From Paguma larvata (Eukaryota > Chordata > Mammalia > Carnivora > Viverridae): a DNA stretch of 64,000 nucleotides. Numbering within the stretch: position 1 is the first letter of the stretch; the number at the start of each line of letters is the position of its first letter. The translations under genes were made by a program, and so were the position numbers. Of this stretch, positions 1-12,926 are shown in pieces. The DNA lies in NCBI GenBank assembly GCA_030068075.1, contig CM057835.1, positions 21,353,957 through 21,417,956 on the forward strand, written 5' to 3'. Under the pieces are notes generated by a model. The model saw only the letters and a list, made by a program, of their open reading frames with translations. It searched no databases and was not told where the DNA came from.

Positions 1-695
1 ACTGCCTGCAACTGTTGAACACACATAACACTATTAGATAAGATATATCTGCAGGAATGAATACATATATGTATATGCTTAGAAAAACTATCGGGTACTA
101 GAAAGAAGAGAAATCTGAATAATTGTGTAAGTTGTTAGCATGGTGCCAGAGAAGGAGCAGTGGGAGATTTGTCCTGATTGTTAACCTGGCAAAGATATAT
201 AAAAAAATTATATTTGTGAAATGCAAAAATCAGAAACTGAGAAATTAAAATAAAATTATTCAAAGCCCATTGAGTCCTTAGGGCCTGGAAAATAAAACAC
301 CACTCTCTATGACACTTTCACAACTTAGGACATGGGACATTACCGCAGAAAAAATATTTCCCATTGAAGATGACCTCACTATTAAGGAACATTATAAGAG
401 TGTTAACAAACTCAGCAAACCAGAGATGAGCACCATAAAAACTGCAGATTATAGAAAACCTAAAAGACCCTGTAAAATAAAGAAGTGCTAAATAACAAAA
501 GTATAAAAGAAATATAAACGATAATTTTAAAAGACAACAAAACAACAATAAAAAGAACGGGCTTATTTGACAAATTAAGCCAAGCTTTCTGACTCTAGAT
601 CCTGTGCTTCTAATAATAGCATTTTTTCCTACCTGCCTTTGTACCATCCTCAATTTCCCAAACCACTATTCTAATTCGAAAAATCATGGCATCTT
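1..695. other. Unassigned intronic sequence
   Basis: AT-rich DNA with short open frames only on both strands. I recognise no repeat family, exon or structured RNA here. Confidence 0.5.
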
Positions 696-699
696 AAAT

Positions 700-1010
700 C
701 AATGGAACAGCCTTATTGGTGAACATGCTCGTAATCTTGTCTCCCCTTCCAATCTGTGCTTCATTATAAAGTAAGTGTCCTCGTGTTAAATGCTCATCTG
801 AGCACATTACTGCCTTGAAATAACTATCCCAAAGCATCCTGTTGTTTTTCACGTAGTTTGCAAGGCTCTGCGTGATGCTCCGTCTTGCCTCTTCAGCCTC
901 ATTTCCTATCATTTATCCCCTTCACATTCTATTGAGCCCCCAGCTTCTGGACCACATACTGCTCTCCACACCCCCTGGCCTTTGCTCTTCTTGTTCCTAC
1001 AGTTAGCCTG
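700..1010 (+). repeat. Degraded L2-type LINE fragment
   Basis: The text 'ttgcaaggctctgcgtgatgctcc...tcttcagcctcatttcc...cctggcctttgctcttcttgttcc' follows the order of the L2 3' region (caaggccctgcatgatct..., ccagcctcatctc..., gcctttgcactt...). It is old and strongly diverged. Ends are approximate. Confidence 0.5.
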
Positions 1011-2004
1011 GAAGCCAATTTCTAATTTGTCAGAGGGACCTGAAAGCCCACATTAAAATGAGATAGCTTTCCTCTGTGCACAATTACTTCTGTGCTCTTC
1101 TCTTATAATCACATTTGCCATATTTAATTGTGAAGGGTGAGATCGCTAGGTAATACTTCTATAAAATCTGAGATAGTATGAACCTGTTAATTATATAAAT
1201 GGTATTTAGCAGATGTTCCATAAATATTTATTGAGAACATTAGATTATTACCTTGCTTCTCCTTAGCTTCTTCACTTGGCTGATAAAAACCCTGGTCAGA
1301 TTATAAGGATGAGCTCTCACATGACCACTTTTATTTTTTTGAAATATCAACTGTTCCAGCTGCAGTGTTCTCATATTATCATAATTTGTAAATGGCTGTC
1401 TCTCCAGCTAAGTTTTAATCTACTACATTCGTGATCTGTAACAGGTTCTTAATACACGTCTAAGACTAGATATATGACCTAATGACTATAAACAACAAAA
1501 TGACTGATATTAGGTCCTTATAAGGATGCCCCCAAACAAGATCCTTAAAAAAAACCTACGTTTTCCCAATTTTATTTCAGAAATAAACCTGTAAATTTCA
1601 ATTTGAATAACATATCCTCTTACATATCTTCACCATTGGATTGTTCTTTTTTCTCCCTGCTTTTAGCAACACGTTTACAACTGACATCTCAAAAGAAAAA
1701 AAAAAAAAGAGTCTACTCCTCTGTTGAGAAACTCCTCTGCATCCAGGAATGATTCCAACAATCCTTGGGCACTGAAGTCACAAGAGATTCAAAAGCATTT
1801 GGCTGGTTTTGCCTTGTTAAAGACGAGCTGAATTCAACTGGAAAAACCAGCATATCACGGTCCACTAATACCTATTTTTTTTCATTGAAATACATTCTAA
1901 TTCTGATCATTTTATAATTAAATTTAAGTTTTATAGAGGAAAATATCACCTCTTAACTAAAACATAACCTTATAAATAAACCTTTTATGTATGAAACTGT
2001 AGTT

Positions 2005-3240
2005 TAAAATACGGAAAAAGATATCAAGAAAGAACTAAATAAGCAGAGAGATATCCAGGGTCATGATAAAAAAGTCAATATAGTCGAGATGTAAGTTTGT
2101 CCCAACTTGAGCTCTAAATTCAACAGAATCCAAACCAAAATCTCAGTAAGTTATTTTGCAGATATTGACAAACTGATCTACAATTTATATCAAGAGGCAA
2201 AAGACCCAGATTAGCAAACTCACTATTGAAGAACAAAGTTGGAATATTGACAACTACCCGACTTTAAGACATACTACAAAGCTACATTAATGAAGACTGT
2301 GTGGTATTGGTGAAAGAACAGATAAATAGATCAATGGAATAGGATGGAGTCCAAAAATAAACCCACAAAAATATAGTCAGCTGATCTTTGCAAAGGTACA
2401 AAGGTAATATTTTGGAGTAAAGACAGGTCTTTTCAACAAATGGAGCTTCATGCTTCTGTGTTTTACATTTCCTTACAAAAATTAACTTACTATTACCATA
2501 TCAGCGTGATCCAGCAATTGTGTTCCTTGATATTTACCCACAGGAACTGAAAACTTGTCCACACAAAACTCTGCAGAAAGATATTTAAGGCAGCTCTATT
2601 CATAATTGCCCAATTTGGAAGCAACCAATATGTCCTTCAGTAGGCAAATGGATAAATAAACTGTGGTACGTTTAGACAATGGCATATTAATCATCACTTA
2701 AAGGAAATAAGCCATCAAGCCAAGACAAGACATGGAAGAAATTTAAATACATATTATTAAGTGAAAGAATACAATGAGAAAAGGTTGTCCACTGTATGAG
2801 TCCAACCAGATGACATTCTAGAAAAGGCAAAACTATGGAGACAGTAAAAAGATGAGTGGTTACCAGGAGTCAGAGAGGACAGAGGGAGGGATATGCGGAG
2901 CACACAGGAATTTCAAGGCCGTGAAATTTTTCTGTATACTATAATGATGGCTAAAAATCATCATATATTTTTTTTTTAAATTCGCAGAACATGCAACACC
3001 AGGAACAAATCTTAATATAAACTGTGGACCTTGATGATTGTGATGTATCACTCTATGTTCATCAGTTGTAACAAATGCACCACCTTCCATTATGGAAAGT
3101 GTCCATAATGAGAAAGTATGTGCATGTGTTTGGTTACGGACCTATGGGGACCCTCTGTGCTTTTTGCTCAATTTTTCTGTAAACCTAAAACTGCTCTAAG
3201 ACATGAAGTTTATTAATAGAAAAAAATGTAGTTAAAACAT
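2005..3240 (+). repeat. Old LINE-1 (L1M class) fragment, ORF2 end plus 3' region
   Basis: The stretch shows broken ORF2 sequence (ctttaagacatactacaaagctac..., gatcaatggaataggatggagtcc), then 'ctctattcataattgcccaatttggaagcaacc' and the 3' UTR phrase 'aaaggcaaaactatggagacagtaaaaagat', ending at an A-rich tail near 3225. No frame stays open, so it is a dead, probably pre-carnivore insertion. It is antisense to DCC. Confidence 0.8.
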
Positions 3241-4966
3241 GAAGGCTTAACTTAAGCTGTTCTTCAGTTAGAGCTTAGAAAAATTGCAATTAAAATATTT
3301 ATACAGCTCTTCTCTGTACATAATGAATAAACTACAATAGATTTATAAGAGATTAAGAAAAGAACAAACTCCATTTGCTGTATTTATACTGTTATTAAAT
3401 TAAAGTAATGTGGCTTTAAAGATTGTTTCTTGAGTGATCAGATGTATAAAATTTGGCCATAGTCCCTTGGAGAGAATCGGGCTATTATTCTGCCTTGTAG
3501 ATTGCAAAATCTATGAAAGAACATCAGACCTTCCTCAAATATGTCCCCACTTTTTCTGAGAGTGTCCCCAGACTCACCTGCAAGATGAATGTTTATTGTA
3601 TGAAGACAGTTTTAAATGTTTGAAAATTGTTTTACCTCTTGAATTTTTTCCCCAAAGACTACTGACAGAACGAAATAAGTCAGACTAAATTTAAAGTACA
3701 TGTATAGGAAAAGGTGAAATGACAAGTTACATAAAGCGAATAATTGCCTTATGTAATTTGTGTAATATACCATTACAACTAATATGACAATCTTATCTCT
3801 GAGAGATACTAACAAAATAGCTAGTGATATGATATTTTTTAGCATATCAAAATTGTGATATCTTCTTGAATGATCAGTTTTTGCTATATTTGCTTGGTTT
3901 ACAGCCCCGGACGTAGGAGGTTCTTGTGGCATTGAGTTGTGAAGATTTTTGTTGCAAGCCTAATGTTAAATCATGAAAATACTGTGAATGCAATATGACA
4001 AAAAAAATGTAATTCCCATTTTACAGAAAGAGAAGTTAAACACAGACACATGCAAGATGGAGGTGACATGAAGGCTAAAAATAAGAATTCAAGGGCAACT
4101 GCATACCTTCATTTTGCTCAGGGTTTATAATCCGATTTTTGCTGTGTAATTTAAACAGTTAGAACATCTCAAGATTGCTGCTAACATCACCATTATGTTT
4201 TGGCCTAAACACGCCAACATTCATAGAAGTTCCTAATTGCTTTTGGAAACTCAGCGTGAAGTGGCTGGGGGGTGGGGGGTGGGCAGCAGCAATAGCACAA
4301 TTTCTCTGAGAAACAACATTTTTCTGGGGATCATTATGGAGTCATGCAGACCCTTATATAATCCGATACACCTTCATCTCATTCCTAGTGTTTGAGCTCG
4401 TTAGATCAATCAGCTCACATTTCTGCTCCTAACACACTGGAATGTTTGGTTAAGCTGACAAATTTGTGTGGTAAATACAACTGCCTGGCAAGAAGCTTTC
4501 TGTCTGCTTCTGTCAATGCTTTGAAATAAGTCCAGCCAGAAACATTTGTTCAGGCAGCTTTGAAAGTCGGTGATACAAATGGATAAGCTAGATGTCCTGT
4601 CCTCAGTGCTGTATGGGAATGGCTCAGTGGGCACAGAGAGGGCACTGCTCTGGAGGGGCCAAAGGACTCCAGGAACAGACGGAACTGGCTGATAGAGGTT
4701 GAACACAGCAGGGATCAGTCAGCAAATTCTGTGTCAGAATTTGGACCAGGTCAAAGAGGCAGCAAACTCAGAGGAGGGGGTCAGTCGATGCTGTGCCCTG
4801 ATGTCCCACTTCAACTGTTCTAACAGCAGTGGTGGCAACCGGTAGGGTGGGCTGACAAGATGTACAGACACTTCAGCTCCTGACATTATGGTGTTATCAT
4901 CCAAGAGACAAGAATGAATGACCACAACGATTCTGAAATACTTCCATAACTCATCTTCTATTTATT
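3241..4966. other. Unassigned intronic sequence
   Basis: There is no repeat I can name. A 98-codon minus-strand frame at 4410-4706 has no recognisable domain and is probably chance. A short G-rich run lies at 4266-4282. Confidence 0.45.
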
Positions 4967-4983
4967 AAAACTTAAATATTTGA

Positions 4984-5165
4984 GGGGCACCTGGGTGGCT
5001 CAGTCGGTTGAGCATCTCAGATCATGATTTCATGGGTCAGTAATTCAAGTCCTCAATGGGCTTGCTGCTGACAGCATGGAACCCACGTTACATCCTCTGC
5101 CCGCCTCTCTCTCTGCCCCTTCCCTGCTCGTACTCTCTCTCTCAGAAAGAAACAAACATTTACAA
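4984..5165 (+). repeat. CAN SINE (feline type), forward
   Basis: The tRNA-derived head 'ggggcacctgggtggctcagtcggttgag' is followed by a shortened body and a (TC)n tail. It is flanked by an exact 15-bp target-site duplication AAAACTTAAATATTT at 4967-4981 and 5166-5180. The body lacks part of the usual promoter B-box region, so it is a diverged copy. Confidence 0.93.
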
Positions 5166-5180
5166 AAAACTTAAATATTT

Positions 5181-6299
5181 AATGAGCATATGTCTTTGAA
5201 TCTTAAGAATGTTGGGTACTGCCAGGATGGGTGTCAAACCAGAGATCTATTTAGGATCTCTAAACAGATAAAAATAGCAGATTGGAAAATGGAGGAGAAA
5301 GCTGAGAACCGCACAAATACAATACTATTTTAAATAGTTTTAAATAAGTTAGACATTTCTTCCAGTTGATTAAAAGTGATTGCTAATATATAGAGGACAT
5401 TGGTTCAGTTTATGAGGATGAAGCTAAGCTCAACAAAGGTAAAAACTATACAGAGTAAAAGAGCTATATGAGCAGAGGATGGTTTTTATACAATGAGTGA
5501 AGTAACTTACGTTTGTATGGATTTTTAACTTCCCCATTAATTCTACGTACCCTATTTTATGTGATCATCACAATAGACGGAGTATAAGTAGGGGAAACTT
5601 ATAACCAGTTTTACAACTAAAAATGACTTTCCTGGAGATCTCTAATGATGATGTTAAGGAAAATGACATTTTGAACTAGGGTCTTCCTTCGGGTACAACA
5701 GGGGCTTTTTCTTAATCATGTAGTCTCTATAAACGATTGTTACAGATGTGAGAAATTTGTAAAGGTGTTTGTCTCTAGCCAGTAGAAATAGATTTTATTG
5801 GGAGGAATGAATTTATACTTCACTTTACATAGTGATGAACAATTTGAAATTTTTAAGTGATTATATACTATCTTTCTAATTAAAAACAATTAAGAGAAAC
5901 TATCTGGGGGGGAGGCATAAAATAAAGAAAATAAAAACATAGACAATTTAAGATATAGAGAAAAAGAAAAGATGCATTCCCTCTGGAATATAAAAGGACT
6001 ACATTAAAGGAAAAATTATGTCAGGTTGAGGGAGACATGATCAAGAAATCGCTTGATTATGGTACATAGGTTTGATCTACTTTAAGGATAAATCACCCTT
6101 GATGAAGAATTGAGTAACCTCCAAATAATATTCACCTAAATCTATAGCCCAGGCAAATATGCATATACTTATGTACAATTCTACCCAATATCATGTGCAC
6201 TAGCTGGGCATATCTGACACAATTCTCTGAAAATTCCCCCACCTGGATATTTTCTCTTTATCACAAGAATGAGCATATGTGTCTCTCTGTACATATTAG
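5181..6299. other. Unassigned intronic sequence
   Basis: AT-rich single-copy DNA by eye, with no open frame above about 60 codons and no recognised repeat. Confidence 0.45.
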
Positions 6300-6440
6300 T
6301 AATATTAATAGTAATTATTATTAGTATTAGCAATAATAATAATTATTAGTAATCATAACTTAGTATGATAATTATTATAGTAATAATTACACAAACTATT
6401 ATTACAATTATAAGTAGTAATGCAGTAGTAATAACACAAA
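6300..6440. repeat. A/T-rich low-complexity stretch with ATT/AAT motifs
   Basis: Imperfect runs of 'aatattaat', 'attattag' and 'taataat' form a degenerate (TTA)n-type region. Confidence 0.75.
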
Positions 6441-6698
6441 TTGTAATAGTATTTTGCAATTTAAGTAAAATGATATCACACTGAACATAATACTATGGAA
6501 ATGTAATGACATGTTTGGAGAATAATAAAACAGTTTAATCAATATGTTCAGAATTAGTAATTAGTAATAATAACAAATTGTAAAGTATTTTGCAAATTAA
6601 GTAAAGTGATACAACACTGAGCACTGGAAATGCTAGTATGGAAATGCAATGACACACTTGGAGCATAATGAAACATTTTAATCAATGGATTCAAAATT
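6428..6698. repeat. Imperfect tandem duplication of about 130 bp, two copies
   Basis: Copy 1 (about 6428-6555) and copy 2 (about 6564-6698) share blocks in the same order: 'gtaataa...caaattgtaa', 'gtattttgcaa', 'ttaagtaaa', 'caacactgaac/gagc', 'tatggaaatg..aatgaca', 'ataat.aaac', 'tttaatcaat' and 'caraatt'. They differ by many substitutions and small indels, so the duplication is not recent. Confidence 0.8.
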
Positions 6699-7090
6699 CT
6701 CAGAGTTATCTTCAACTTGAGAGGTTAGTTTCCCCTTAGGGGTCTACATACTGCTTTGAAAATATAAATTTATTTTCAAATTACTTGTAAAGTAAATATG
6801 CCCTTTGGAGGCGGCTTGGTATGAAAGCAAGTCCTGAGTGTAGCCCTCGGAAAACAGAGGTTCCCATCTTAGTAGGAGACCCACCCACTGTGACAGAGGG
6901 CCAACCACTAACCCCTGTAAGTCCATGCGTGCCCACCTGCAGTGATGACGTACAATGTCCTCTAGCTCACTGGCAATGCAGGCATGAGCAAGAAACAAGG
7001 GAATAGTTTGACATAAAAATCTGAAATTTTAAGCAAAGAAAAGCTAGTTATCCATTTCAAGGTAGCCATAGCTAGGGAAATGGATTTGAT

Positions 7091-7199
7091 CTTGATATGC
7101 CAGTATCCACAGAGTGAAACTTTACATCAGCTTCACTGATGTAAACTTGATAGGCCAATATCCACAGAGTGAAACAAGTTTTTAAGTCACTGATGTAAA
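7091..7199. repeat. Imperfect tandem duplication of about 55 bp with an internal hairpin
   Basis: Both units begin 'cttgata.gcca.tatccacagagtgaaac' and end 'cactgatgtaaa' (7091-7145 and 7146-7198). Unit 1 contains a perfect 10-bp inverted repeat, TTTACATCAG/CTGATGTAAA, around a 5-base loop. Confidence 0.85.
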
Positions 7200-7554
7200 T
7201 GTTCCCCTCTTTGTGGATTAAGTGACAAGACCACACATCTTGCCATCAACATCTTTGGGTGTGAATTATGTAAACTATATATCTCTTATCTGAAAGGAAC
7301 TTGATTAAAGTCTTCTGAAATCAAATTATATTTGGTGGTCAGAAAGCCGATACTGAGGTATTACAATGTGGCATTGTTTTCAAAGAGTTGGTTTATTAAA
7401 AGGAAGGATCGGTGAGCCCAGGTGTATGACATGGGCTAGGACAGCAGAAAGACTATTTGCAAGCTTGTGCAGACATAGCCAGAGAGTAACTCCAGAAACA
7501 AGATAATTTGTTCTCGATTAAAAGAGTATTTGACAGCATGGATGACGCTTGAGT

Positions 7555-7860
7555 AGATCATAGTACAAGAAATAAGCCAGCCACAGACTGTGCCATTCCA
7601 CTTACTTGAGGCATCTAAAATAGTTAAATTCATAGAATGAAAGAGGGGAATGGTGACAGACGGGGGCTGGAGGGCGGAAGTGGAAATGAAGAGTTAATAA
7701 TCAATAATCAATAATCAAGTTTCAGCAAGGTGAGTAAGCACTCAAGATCCATTGTATGACATTGTACCTATAGGCAACGATAATGCATCGTACACTTAAA
7801 CATTAGTGAAGAGAATAGATCTCATGTTAATATTTAAAATTAAAAATATATAATACAAAA
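7555..7860 (+). repeat. LINE-1 (L1M class) 3' end fragment
   Basis: Sequence such as 'aagaaataagccag', 'ccattccacttacttgaggcatctaaaatagttaaattcatag' and '..cgtacacttaaa' follows the common L1 3' UTR, ending in an A-rich tail. Confidence 0.75.
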
Positions 7861-8920
7861 AGAGTAGGAAATTCAAATTCCTGTGAAATTTCCCTTAAAG
7901 CCTGCAGTTCAGGAGATAACTTGATGGGATAGGATTCGTGAAGTGAGAAATGCAAAATAATTGATGGGGAAGAATATCAAATATTGTGTGGATTGATGTG
8001 AAGATAACTATTAGCCTCTGAACAATACGGGGTAAGACAGAAAACTGAAGCCTTTAACGGACAGAAACCAGCAAATCATGCCCCAGTACTTGGCAGAGTA
8101 TCTATGTAAGTAGTTTTGCAAGAAATACCTATCAAATGAATGAAATATCTGTAACTATTACTGATGAGGCTTTAGACTTTGTATCTTGTTTCTATGATAA
8201 GAAATAAATCTAAATTGAGACTAAGGAGACAGGAGGGGGCGGAGTTTGAAAAAGCAAAGCCAGAAATATCTGCATATCTTTGTTTATCAAAGTTCCAAAA
8301 TCATTAAATGAGGCATTTTGGAAAAAGAAAGGCAAAATCTATTACTACCAAGATGTCATAGAATCTTAGACTCTTGCCCCCTTAACATACACGTTGCCAC
8401 TGACCACTCGGCAGACAGGGTCAATAAACCAGGGGCCAGCACTGTGCTGAAAACCACCATGAAGGCAGAGGACAGAGGTCATCTGAACTTTAGTGTTAGC
8501 CACTGGTATTACTTACTTCCTTTTCACTCTAAGAAAAAAACACATTTAGGAGGAAAATGAAAAAAAAAAAAAACACAATAGGAAACATATTAATGAGGAA
8601 TGATCTCTTGAATAATCTATCTGTTCTTCTTCAGAATCTTCTTAATTACATTTTGCCCCTAAGAACGGTGGGAAGAAGCACCTTTGCTCCCTTCCAAGAA
8701 ATGCCCTTGACTCCTCTCTTATTAAAACAGCTTAGGTTAATTTGCTTTCTGTCCAGGTCCTGAAAAGCTTCAGAGTCAAGAAGTTCTTCTAGGCTTGTCT
8801 GCGATACAACACACATCACTAACAGCAGTTTCAGCTTCTCAGGTTGCTGACAGTATCTGAGCAGTAACTTGCAGTTAGAATGCGCCCCTCACACACAGCA
8901 GAGATATGACTTACATAGGG
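7861..8920. other. Unassigned intronic sequence
   Basis: There are two short plus-strand frames (8318-8560 and 8557-8763) without recognisable domains and a poly-A run at 8559-8572. I see no named repeat. Confidence 0.4.
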
Positions 8921-8924
8921 TGGG

Positions 8925-9010
8925 AACTATCCATCATAGTTTTATAGATGAAGAAACAGGACTGGACAATAGCCACATCTGGTATAGAACCTGAGGTCTG
9001 TGACTCTTAA
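8925..9010 (-). repeat. MIR fragment
   Basis: 'ttatagatgaagaaacaggactggacaat...acctgaggtctgtgactc' follows the reverse complement of the MIR core. It is old and truncated. Confidence 0.55.
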
Positions 9011-9109
9011 TTAATCGAGTGGTTTTTCCCACTGTGGAAGAGGTTTTCCCATCACAATGGAAGCGTGGCATGACATGAGTCCGTTCTGCATAATGATCAA
9101 CAGCAGGAT

Positions 9110-9260
9110 ATTGAGGGTGGATTGATGTGGATTTGAAACTCGATTCAGCCATTTCCTGGATATGTGCCCAAGGTGATTTACTTAAGCTCCCAGAAACTTG
9201 GTTTTCATCCTGTACAACGGGGGCCACAATGATACCTCATATCATGTGAGGCTTAGAGGA
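9110..9260 (+). repeat. MIR fragment
   Basis: The order 'gaaactcgattcagccatttcctggatatgtgcccaaggtgatttacttaagctccca...catcctgtacaacgggg' parallels MIR (tgccacttactagctgtgtgaccttgggcaagttac...catctgtaaaatgggg). Confidence 0.65.
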
Positions 9261-9414
9261 GATAAGATATGTTTCTGTTAAGTACAGGTCTAGTATAAAT
9301 CATCCCTCAATGAACATAGTTTGTTAGTTTGCTGATAAGAGGAAAGCTGCTCAGCATCTAGACAGACTCACGAGGCTGAATGGAGCGGCAGGAAGGTCCA
9401 TCCCAAGGGCTTCC

Positions 9415-9640
9415 CAGGGGGGAGAGGAAAGACCATGGATGTACATTCTGATTTGGACAGCTATTAGCTGTGTGGGCAGGCCCATGCAAGTTGAAGTTTC
9501 CTTGACTTCTGCTTGCTCATTTGCAAAATAAGGATAAGGATGCATATTTTATGGAGTTGTAGTGAAGAGAAGCATGAATTCATGTGAAATACACAGCATG
9601 ATGTCTGGTGTGAAGAAGGTGCTTGATAAAGGATAACTAC
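9415..9640 (+). repeat. MIR element, longer copy
   Basis: MIR-like blocks are seen in order: 'cagctattagctgtgtgggcag', 'cttgctcatttgcaaaataagg', 'agcatgatgtctggtgtgaagaaggtgcttgataaa'. Confidence 0.7.
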
Positions 9641-10073
9641 ATCTCAATATCAGTCACAATTGTAAAAATGCCTCTCCCAAGTCATTCTGTGTTCTAACCG
9701 CTCAGCATATTACACACTCATGTGCATGCACGTGCGCACCCCGCCCCCCCACGATAGAAGTATTAAAGGGTGAGAAACTAACTAACCTTTGTTAAACACA
9801 ATGGTTTTGGTGAATGATATGGATCAGGAATGATTTCTAAGGAGTATTTTTACTAAATTATTGTGCACTAAAACAGAACAGTCATGATAGCACATAAAAT
9901 TGTAGCATAGCAAAAATATTTCACATATCCTGAATCAATAATACTATTAATCATAATCTCTTAGAATTTACTCTCCGGCTTTTGAAGACTTTCTTGCTAC
10001 TAATATTATTTTAGTTAATTTAGCTAGAATATCTATAGATATAGACTTCTTTGTTTGCTCCTTAATAATCATT

Positions 10074-10122
<49 letters not shown>
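10074..10122. repeat. (TA)n microsatellite
   Basis: About 49 bp of alternating TA with one TG interruption. It is likely to vary in length between individuals. Confidence 0.97.
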
Positions 10123-10126
<4 letters not shown>

Positions 10127-10489
10127 TGCTTTTCTACTTTCAAGAAATTGGAGTTGCTGACTCTTATCTTACAGGTCTTACCTTTATCAGTCCCTTTTAA
10201 GTATGTCCCGGTTATTTCCTTACAACTATTACCACAATGTACTCTGAGTTTGAAATGCACTGGCAATACTTTACAGATTCTTGAACAGTGACTTCAGCCA
10301 GAATGTTGTCTCAAACTGGACATGGGCTTCATGGGACCCAGGTAACCAGATGTACCATAACAGCATGGCATGGGATGGCCTCTTCCATAAGATATATTCT
10401 GTAAGTACCCTCCCATAAGCAGGCCTGAGCTCAGTTTCCAACCCCAGGTTGAAAGGTAATAAAGCATTTGAAGACTCTGTTATAAGATG

Positions 10490-10660
10490 ATTTTTTTTAA
10501 TTTGTTATCTGTTATTTGCTATTTTTATTAATTTGTTATTTGTTATTTGTTAAACAATACAATTAACTTGTTAATACAAATTTGTTGTATTGTTTTTATT
10601 TAATTTGTTAATTTGTAGTTTGTTTATTTAATTTGTTAATTTTTTATCCCTCACCTGAGG
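10490..10660. repeat. Degenerate TTTGTTA-type repeat, A/T-rich
   Basis: Repeated words 'atttgtta', 'ttaatttgtta' and 'tttgttatttgtta' occur for about 150 bp. Confidence 0.7.
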
Positions 10661-11062
10661 GATAAACACCTGTGGTTATACCTTCACTGAATGAGATTAG
10701 TTACATTCTAAAAAACTCAACAAAAAATCACTAAATGGACCAGAAAATTGTTACTGTACTAGCTCTCTTATTCCATCCCTCACCTCCAACTATGGAGGTT
10801 TTTCAGTTACTTGTATGGTTCTGCAGTCTGATGCCAAGGTGCTCCTGCTTAGACAACCCAATTCAAGATTTGGACAACATAAGGAGTTGACTACTACAAA
10901 CTTGCAGACGCTGCGTTATTTAATAGCAACGCATGCTTTTCTACTAAACTAATACAAAAGATTTCTGGTGGAATCTGTTATTTTACACAATTTTCTTTCC
11001 AATTAAAGATGTTTTATGATAAAATTACTTGCCCTAAATTACCTTTTTATGGGGATAAGTTT

Positions 11063-11120
11063 CATATCTATCTATCTATCTATCTATCATCTATCCATCA
11101 TCTGTCTATCTATCTATCTC
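11063..11120. repeat. (TATC)n microsatellite
   Basis: Tetranucleotide TATC runs with 'atccatcatctg' interruptions. Confidence 0.95.
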
Positions 11121-11419
11121 CTAGAGACTTGAATTTCTAATATATTTCAATACGAATATTCATGCCAATCCAGACAGACAACAGACAAGAAGCAGTCAGA
11201 TAACTGCTGCCAAGGTGAGTGCTTTTGATGGAATCAATGGTGGGAATGAGACCCAATGGGGCCTGGACCAAGGTGAGGCAAGTGAGGTGAGGCATGCAAA
11301 CGTGACATACTGTCTTTTCCTAATATTTTTCTATTTTTACTATAGATTTTTGCATTAACTTTGATATCTTAAAATATAGTATTAAATTATTTTTTATTTT
11401 GATTATTGAATTCTTTGTC

Positions 11420-11890
11420 TTCCCCTTAAATTTTATACCTGAGACAAGTACCTCACTTTCCTGATCCTAATTTTGGCCCTGGGTTGGATGATTGGCTGTA
11501 ATTCTTCACAGGCCCATATCAACGTTCCTGCTATTTTAAGGTAAGTAAAAGCTATTTGGCACCCCTGGACTCTGGGCTTGACCATGGGACTTGCTTTAGC
11601 CAACATGGATGTAAGCAGACAGGATGTAAGCAAAGCTTGAAATTGCAAGACAGGATTTTCCTTCTTTCATTCCTACCATCATCATCAGACATCAACAGAG
11701 AATGTCTTATGTAGCTGCAACCCATAATACCTACACCCAAAATATGTGGAGCAAACTTGAACCCAACATGCAGTTTGAATCCACCAACCTATAGGCCCAT
11801 GATCTCAAGACATCATTACTATTGTTTTAAACCAATGAGGTTTTCAGGTAGTTTGTTATATAGCATTATTGTAGCAACTCTGAGTAGTAG
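11420..11890 (+). repeat. Probable old LTR of the MaLR/MLT1 group
   Basis: The phrases 'ggactctgggcttgaccatgggacttgctttagccaacatgg', 'gcagacaggatgtaagcaaagcttgaaattgc' and the closing 'attgttttaaaccaatgaggttttcaggtagtttgttatatagca' fit the solo-LTR consensus of MLT1-like elements. It is a non-coding remnant with no viral reading frame. It is related to the sequence at 41.99-42.42 kb. Assignment to a subfamily is uncertain. Confidence 0.5.
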
Positions 11891-12109
11891 AGAGGGAGGG
11901 CAGGAAATATGCTTCACTACCTCTCATACTTCTTAATAAGTAATAATCCATTTGATTTATTAACAAACATTCATTATGCCACTACAATGCGATGGACACT
12001 GGGATTACATAGGTGGATTAAGATGCTGGTTCTTCAGAAGCTTATTGTCTACTAGGAGAAAGACTATGAATAGGTAAATGCACTTACTTGCTAAAAATGC
12101 TGAAAGGTT

Positions 12110-12292
12110 GGGGTGCTTGGCTGGCTCAGTTGTTTGAACATCTGACTCTTGGTTTCGGCTCAGGCCATGATTCCAGGGTCATAGGATCACGCCTTACATC
12201 AGGCTCTGCGCTGACCATTGAGCCTGCTTAAGATTCTTTCTCTTTCTCCCTCTGTCCCTCTCCCTAGCTCACACACTCTCTCTCTCTCTGCA
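12110..12292 (+). repeat. CAN SINE (feline type), forward, diverged
   Basis: The head 'ggggtgcttggctggctcagttg', middle 'ggctcaggccatgattcc..ggctctgcgctgacc' and (TC)n end are recognisable. The A-rich tail is missing, so the 3' end is truncated. Confidence 0.88.
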
Positions 12293-12892
12293 TTTGGTGT
12301 GGTAGGCAAAGAGTTACATGTTATCAAACCCGCTAAGAGAGAAAAGATTTTATGGAAGAGCTGATTATTATATGGCATTAAGCCCAGTTGCTCACCCAGG
12401 CCAGGTATATAAAGAAGTTTGCATGGGGCCTTTAGCACTTCAGAGCATATGTTACCTACAAAGACAGAAGGGCTTCGGATCTAGCTAATTGTTATTAGGG
12501 GAAAAGTGGAAGCTCAATGTACCCCTGTCTTCTAGCTTTCAAGTGAAATCTAGATTATTCTAAAAAAGATCTTACCATTCAAAAATAGTGGCCATTAATT
12601 CAAGCTGTTTTTACTTTTTATACAGGCAAAGAAGCCCCCAAACTGAAGAAATAATCAGACCATAGGCTATGTTTAAGCCTTGGGTTTCTAGTTTGAGATG
12701 GACCAAGCAGGTGGGAAGTTAGGAGACTGCCAGCTTGGATATAGGCACAGCTTAAACACAGGCATGGGGGTGGGCAGGGTTGAAATCTTGCCTTCAGTTC
12801 AGCTCTCCAAGCCAATGGTCCCTGGCAGTGCTGGCTAGAGTTACAAAGAATGGCACTGTTTTTCTTTTCTCTTTCTTCTTTTTATTTTTTTG

Positions 12893-12926
<34 letters not shown>

